Shown: piece after piece, positions 31,386 through 35,364 of the stretch | How positions within the stretch are numbered: position 1 is the first letter of the stretch | How the letters are laid out: every line of letters starts with the position of its first letter | Assembly (NCBI GenBank): GCA_947473475.1 | Contig: CANJBZ010000040.1 | Coordinates: forward strand, 1 to 35,364 | DNA: 35,364 nt | Direction of reading: 5' to 3' | DNA from: Alphaproteobacteria bacterium | GTDB taxonomy: Bacteria; Pseudomonadota; Alphaproteobacteria; Micropepsales; Micropepsaceae | Position numbers and translations under genes: made by a program | The notes under the pieces: generated by a model | Database searches by the model: none | What the model was told of the DNA's origin: nothing | The model's input: only the letters and a program-made list of their open reading frames with translations

Positions 31386-33569
31386 CTAAGCTGCCGCCCG
31401 CTCCCCGAAGCGGCCGTAGAAGGTTTCGCCAGCCGCCGCCATGTCCCGCAGCAGCTTGTTGGATTGGAACCGCTTGCCGTGCTTGCCGGTCAGCGTTTCG
31501 CATCGCATTACGAACTCCGTCGCCCCCATCGTGTCGATCATGGAGATCGGGCCGCCCGTGTAGGGTGCAAAGCCCCACCCCAGAATGGCGCCGACATCGG
31601 CATCTCGCGGATCCGTGATTACGCCTTCCTCGAAACACCGTGCCGCTTCCAGCGCCTGGATGGTCAGCAGCCTGCGCTTGAGTTCATCAACGTCCGCATC
31701 GGTCTTCCACTTACCCTTGCCGTAATCGAAGAGACCGGGCCAAAGGCGTGTGCGCTTTCCATTCGGCCCATATTCATAGAAGCCCTTGCCGGACTTCTGA
31801 CCCGTACGTCCGGACGTTTCGACCATGAACGCCAGGATGTCCTCTGTGGCGTCGGGCTTTCCCGCTTTGGTCAATTCTTTCCGCGTCTGGCGCGTGATCT
31901 TCAACGCCGTGTCGATGCCCACGGAGTCCAGCACTTCCAGCGGGCCCATCGGCATGCCGGTCATGCGGCCGACATTGTCGATCAGGACCGGGGAAATCCG
32001 CTCGGACATCATCATGAGGCCTTCGAGCGTATAGGTCCCGAAACAGCGCGACGTATAGAACCCGCGCGCGTCGTTCACGACAATCGGCGTCTTGCGGATT
32101 TTGCGCACAAAATCGATTGCGGTGGCGAGCGCACGCGGGCTGGTCTGCTTGCCCACGATGATCTCGACAAGGCCCATGCGTTCCACGGGCGAAAAGAAAT
32201 GGATGCCGATGAAATTGGCGGGCCTGGCGCTTGCCTCGGCAAGGCCGGTGATCGGCAGCGTCGAGGTATTCGAGCCGAAGATTGCCGTATCGCGCGTGAC
32301 GGCATCCGTCTTGCGCGTCGCCTCGGCTTTGACGGTACGGTCCTCGAATACCGCTTCGATGACGAGATCGGCGTCGCTGAGCGCGCTAAACTCCGTTGAC
32401 GGACGAATTCGTCCTAGCACATCCGCCTTCCGGTCCGGTGTCGAACGTCCACGGGAAATTTCGTGATCGAGCAGCTTGGCGGCATGGTCTTTACCCGCTG
32501 CCGCCTTCTCATCTGTCGTGTCGATCAGCGTCACGTCGACACCGGCGAGTGCGGATACATAGGCAATGCCCGCGCCCATCACACCGGCGCCCAGAACGCC
32601 AAGCCGCTTCACGTCGGCGGGTGTTTCGGCGGCCGGGCGGCGCGCGCCTTTGCCCAAATCCTGCATCGACTGGAATAGTGTGCGGATCATATTGCGGCTG
32701 GTCGGGTCCAACATGATGCCGACAAAGTAGCGGGCCTCGATCTTGAGGGCACTGTCGATGTCGACCAGAAGCCCCTCATACACAGCCGACATGATGGCGC
32801 GTTGAGCGGGATAATTGTCATAGGTCCGCTGGCGCAGCATGGCGTTGCCGACGGTGAATACCTGTACGCCCGTGGCCGAGAATGGACCACCGCCCGGAAT
32901 GCGGAATTCCTTCTTGTCCCAAGGCTGTTCGGGTTTAGGATTGGCTTTGATCCAGGCTTTGGCGGCACCCATCAACTCCGCTGCGGGGACGGCCTTATTG
33001 ACGATGCCCATGCCGGACGCGGCCGCCGGATCGATCCGGCGCGATTCCAGCATAAACGGCAACGCCGCCATCGCGCCGATCATGCGCGGCAGACGCTGGG
33101 TGGCCCCGGCGCCTGGGATCAACCCGACCTGCGCTTCGGGAAAACCAAGCCGGATGCGCGGATCGTCCGAAATCAGCCGGTAGTGACACGCAAGCGCAAG
33201 TTCGAGGCCGCCGCCGAGCGCCGTACCGCTAAGCGCCGCAACCACGGGCTTGCCGCACTTTTCCACTTTGCGGAACGTACGGTGCAGCATCGTCATGGCG
33301 TCGAACAGGCCCTTGGCGGCGTCCGTACCGCCTTTGCCCGCATAAGAGCTCATCTCGTCGAGATCGGCCCCGGCGCTGAAATTCCCGGCTTTCGCGCTGG
33401 CAATCACCAGCCCCTTGATCACGGCATCCGCGCTGACGGCATCGACCACCTGCGCCAGCTCGGCAACCGCGGCCATGGACAGCACGTTCACCGGCTTTTC
33501 CGGCGTATCCCAGATCAGCGTGACAATGCCGTCCGCATCCTGATCCCATTTGAAATTGACGAGGTTCAT
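31386..33569 (-). CDS. fadJ: Fatty acid oxidation multifunctional protein: enoyl-CoA hydratase / 3-hydroxyacyl-CoA dehydrogenase, 727 aa
   Basis: Alpha subunit of the trifunctional beta-oxidation complex. Crotonase domain at about 1-190 with oxyanion-hole GNFSAGADLDEM at 62-73, and SGTALGGGLELALACHY with Glu123 and FPEAQVGLIPGAGATQRLPR with Glu145, the two catalytic glutamates of the E. coli FadB type. NAD-binding Rossmann motif LGVLGAGVMGAGIAYVSALA from 323. Dehydrogenase catalytic His in IGIHFFSPVERMGLVEII, then KTPIVVNDARGFYTSRCFG. C-terminal 6PGDH-like repeats. It lies 26 bases after the thiolase gene in the same direction. The symbol fadJ or fadB cannot be distinguished by sight; either gives the same reactions. 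Confidence 0.93.
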   Translation of the reverse strand: MNLVNFKWDQDADGIVTLIWDTPEKPVNVLSMAAVAELAQVVDAVSADAVIKGLVIASAKAGNFSAGADLDEMSSYAGKGGTDAAKGLFDAMTMLHRTFRKVEKCGKPVVAALSGTALGGGLELALACHYRLISDDPRIRLGFPEAQVGLIPGAGATQRLPRMIGAMAALPFMLESRRIDPAAASGMGIVNKAVPAAELMGAAKAWIKANPKPEQPWDKKEFRIPGGGPFSATGVQVFTVGNAMLRQRTYDNYPAQRAIMSAVYEGLLVDIDSALKIEARYFVGIMLDPTSRNMIRTLFQSMQDLGKGARRPAAETPADVKRLGVLGAGVMGAGIAYVSALAGVDVTLIDTTDEKAAAGKDHAAKLLDHEISRGRSTPDRKADVLGRIRPSTEFSALSDADLVIEAVFEDRTVKAEATRKTDAVTRDTAIFGSNTSTLPITGLAEASARPANFIGIHFFSPVERMGLVEIIVGKQTSPRALATAIDFVRKIRKTPIVVNDARGFYTSRCFGTYTLEGLMMMSERISPVLIDNVGRMTGMPMGPLEVLDSVGIDTALKITRQTRKELTKAGKPDATEDILAFMVETSGRTGQKSGKGFYEYGPNGKRTRLWPGLFDYGKGKWKTDADVDELKRRLLTIQALEAARCFEEGVITDPRDADVGAILGWGFAPYTGGPISMIDTMGATEFVMRCETLTGKHGKRFQSNKLLRDMAAAGETFYGRFGERAAA

Positions 33570-33594
33570 CGCGATGCATCCCTGCTGAAATGGA

Positions 33595-34800
33595 TCAAAC
33601 TCGTTCGATAATCGTAGCGGTGCCCATGCCGGCGCCGATGCAGAGCGTGACCAGCGCGGTGGAAAGATTGCGCCGCTCCAATTCGTCCAGCACCGTTCCG
33701 AGAATCATCGCGCCCGTCGCACCCAGCGGGTGCCCCATGGCGATGGCGCCGCCATTCACATTGACCTTGCTTGGCGAGAGTTTCAGCTCCCGCATGAAGC
33801 GCAGCACGACCGAGGCAAACGCTTCGTTGATTTCATACAAATCAATGTCTTTGGCCGTCATCCCGGCGCGGGCCAAAACCTTGCGAGCGGCTTCCGCGGG
33901 TGCGGTAAGCATAATCGCCGGTTCTGAACCGATGGAGGTAAACGCGCGCACCTTGGCGCGGGGCGCCAGACCAAGGGCCTTGCCCTTCTTCTTGGATCCC
34001 AGCAGCACCGCTGCCGCGCCATCGACAATACCGGACGAATTGCCCGCGTGATGCACATGGTTCAGCGCTTCGACTTGCGGATAACGCTGAATGGCAACCG
34101 CATCGAAGCCGAGCGCGCCCATTTCGGCGAAGGCCGCCTTCAGCGCACCAAGCGACTGCATGGTCGTTTCGGGGCGCATGTGCTCATCGCGATCCAGGAT
34201 CGTCAGTCCTTGCGCATCCTTCACCGGAATCACGGAATTTTTGAAATAGCCCTTAGCCCACGCATTGGCAGCGCGCTTCTGGCTTTCAACCGCATACGCA
34301 TCGACATCGTCGCGGGAATACCCATCGACCGTGGCGATCAAATCAGCGGAAATGCCTTGCGGCACGAAATAGGCGGGAATGGCGACGGAGGGATCTTCCG
34401 GCCAAGCGCCGCCCGAGGAGCCGATCTGCACGCGGCTCATCATCTCGACGCCGCCGCCAATCGCCAGCTCCGACTGCCCCGCCATGATCTGACCGGCAGC
34501 CATATTGCAGGCGTCCAAACCGCTGGCGCAGAAACGGTTGATCTGCACGCCCGGCACGCGGTCGTCAAAGCCGGCTTTCAGCACGGCGGCGCGCGCTATG
34601 TCCGCGCCCTGCTCTCCTACCGGATCGACGCAGCCCAAGACCACATCTTCGAGTTCCGACGTGTCGAGCTGGTTGCGATCGCGGATCGCCTTCAGGGTCT
34701 GGGTCGCAAGCTCGACAGCGGTCACCTCATGCAAGGCGCCGTCCTTCTTGCCGCGGCCGCGCGGCGTGCGCACCGCGTCGTAAATGAAGCAATCTGCCAT
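33595..34800 (-). CDS. fadA: Acetyl-CoA C-acyltransferase (3-ketoacyl-CoA thiolase), 401 aa
   Basis: Cytoplasmic thiolase that cleaves 3-ketoacyl-CoA with CoA to acetyl-CoA and a shortened acyl-CoA. The ATG at 34800 has AAAGGAGGG upstream. Catalytic residues are visible: Cys91 in [15 protein letters not shown], His357 in [10 protein letters not shown] and Cys387 in [15 protein letters not shown]. Full-length for the family (about 390-400 aa). Paired with the downstream hydratase/dehydrogenase gene, it forms the standard two-gene beta-oxidation operon. Confidence 0.94.
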   Translation of the reverse strand: MADCFIYDAVRTPRGRGKKDGALHEVTAVELATQTLKAIRDRNQLDTSELEDVVLGCVDPVGEQGADIARAAVLKAGFDDRVPGVQINRFCASGLDACNMAAGQIMAGQSELAIGGGVEMMSRVQIGSSGGAWPEDPSVAIPAYFVPQGISADLIATVDGYSRDDVDAYAVESQKRAANAWAKGYFKNSVIPVKDAQGLTILDRDEHMRPETTMQSLGALKAAFAEMGALGFDAVAIQRYPQVEALNHVHHAGNSSGIVDGAAAVLLGSKKKGKALGLAPRAKVRAFTSIGSEPAIMLTAPAEAARKVLARAGMTAKDIDLYEINEAFASVVLRFMRELKLSPSKVNVNGGAIAMGHPLGATGAMILGTVLDELERRNLSTALVTLCIGAGMGTATIIERV

Positions 34801-35215
34801 CTAATTCCCTCCTTTAAGGGAAGCTTGCCCTCACGGTTCGGCTTTGCGCCCAAACTCCAGTCCCAATGACGGGGACCTGTCCAAGCGCCCCCACAAAGGC
34901 GAACGCGGACAACATGACGTATATAGTGGTTAAATTCGGATTAGCTTCGCTGAGCGCCGGATTAATCGGCACGAGCAGCGCAACGGCAAAAAACCAAAAG
35001 GCAACAAGGCTTAAGGGCCTTGCCTTCACCCCGATTTGAATATTGCGCGGAAGCAGCGCGGTGACCTGACCGGCTCTGGTTTCATCGCGGCCGCCCCAGG
35101 CAAGCCCCTCATCGCGCGCAAACGCGCTCAGCCTCCGCAGGAAGAGACTAAGCGCGCAGGTGATGGGATGAATGGAGCACTTCAAGGGGCCGCCCCCCAA
35201 ATCGGGAGGCAATGT
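34801..35215. other. Region upstream of fadA, no convincing gene; a weak minus-strand ORF at 34814-35212
   Basis: The region should hold the fadA promoter. A minus-strand frame of 132 codons ends 14 bases before fadA. Its C-terminal half (VAFWFFAVALLVPINPAL, TIYVMLSAFAFVGALGQVPV) looks like two membrane segments, but the N-terminal half is compositionally odd and there is no good ribosome binding site. It may be a small membrane protein with an internal start or a chance frame. Confidence 0.35.
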
Positions 35216-35218
35216 TTA

Positions 35219-35364
35219 GGGCGTGTCGTCATTTAAGCCAAACGATAGCGCAAACCAAATGCAGTCCTGCGAGAAAGTTTCGCGCGGTTTTCTCGTATCG
35301 GGTAGCGATGCCTCGAAAATGCTTGATGATGCAGAAGAAACGCTCGACGAGATTGCGTTCGCAA
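35219..35364. mobile_element. IS5-family insertion sequence, one end (continues past the window)
   Basis: The end with GGGCGTGTCGTCATT begins after TTA at 35216-35218, which fits IS427-type IS5 elements that target a TNA site. The second end is beyond the window, so the terminal repeat and target duplication cannot be confirmed. Confidence 0.65.
35229..35364 (-). CDS. IS5-family transposase, C-terminal part (cut by window edge)
   Basis: On the minus strand, the frame ending at the TGA 35229-35231 encodes RNLVERFFCIIKHFRGIATR, then YEKTARNFLAGLHLVCAIVW followed by LK. 'NLVERFFxxIKHFRxIATRYEKTAxNFLA' is the conserved C-terminal block of IS5/IS427-type DDE transposases, including the catalytic Glu in VERFF. 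The remainder lies beyond the right edge. Confidence 0.9.
   Translation of the reverse strand, partial: CERNLVERFFCIIKHFRGIATRYEKTARNFLAGLHLVCAIVWLK

Overview
The window is a GC-rich stretch from an alphaproteobacterium, probably a soil or environmental lineage near the Hyphomicrobiales or Micropepsaceae/Rhizomicrobium-type bacteria. Support comes from a DUF1491 gene, a DUF6152 cluster, PleC/DivJ-type histidine kinases, many Tat-exported proteins with alphaproteobacterial style, and dispersed palindromic repeats of a type common in that class. This placement is judged from protein style and not from a search. Both edges cut insertion sequences: the C-terminus of an IS3-type transposase at the left and of an IS5-type transposase at the right.

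Left part (0.6-7.7 kb): a 58-residue ORF and tRNA-Val(CAC), then a divergon. Leftward runs an apparent operon: an EutA-type (Hsp70/actin-fold) protein with a striking histidine-rich tail (29 His in 40 residues), a fused double-domain ABC permease, its ATPase, and a small DUF3291-like protein. No substrate-binding protein is visible. Rightward, from a good sigma70-like promoter, run two Tat-exported VOC (glyoxalase-fold) proteins. This divergon is the best candidate in the window for an undescribed, possibly metal-related, system.

Middle part (7.7-21 kb): three tandem paralogous secreted proteins of about 185 aa (here family A1). Then comes a leftward operon of a Planctomycete-type dihaem DUF1592 protein, a DUF1552 protein, a sulfite-oxidase-like molybdopterin protein and an NHL beta-propeller, all with export signals, which looks like one periplasmic redox module. 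A small charged protein and an RcnB-like protein follow. Next is an expanded exported-protein cluster: three family A2 proteins on the minus strand interleaved with four DUF6152 proteins on the plus strand, including two copies of the same divergent A2/DUF6152 pair. A long imperfect inverted repeat occurs once in each paralog cluster.

Right part (20.5-35.4 kb): a PAP2-fold protein with degenerate motifs, two exported alpha/beta hydrolases (one a lipoprotein), a CNT nucleoside transporter, and two histidine kinases flanking a DUF1491 gene, all on the minus strand. On the plus strand are a CBS-domain protein overlapping an ArsB/NhaD-type permease, a small lipoprotein and a 43-codon ORF with a strong ribosome binding site. 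Last are the minus-strand fatty acid beta-oxidation genes (thiolase, then the fused hydratase/dehydrogenase). A gene-free gap at 28.3-28.9 kb holds an orphan hairpin plus T-run that may end a small RNA.

All calls come from reading the sequence and translated proteins; no database search, structure prediction or alignment program was run.
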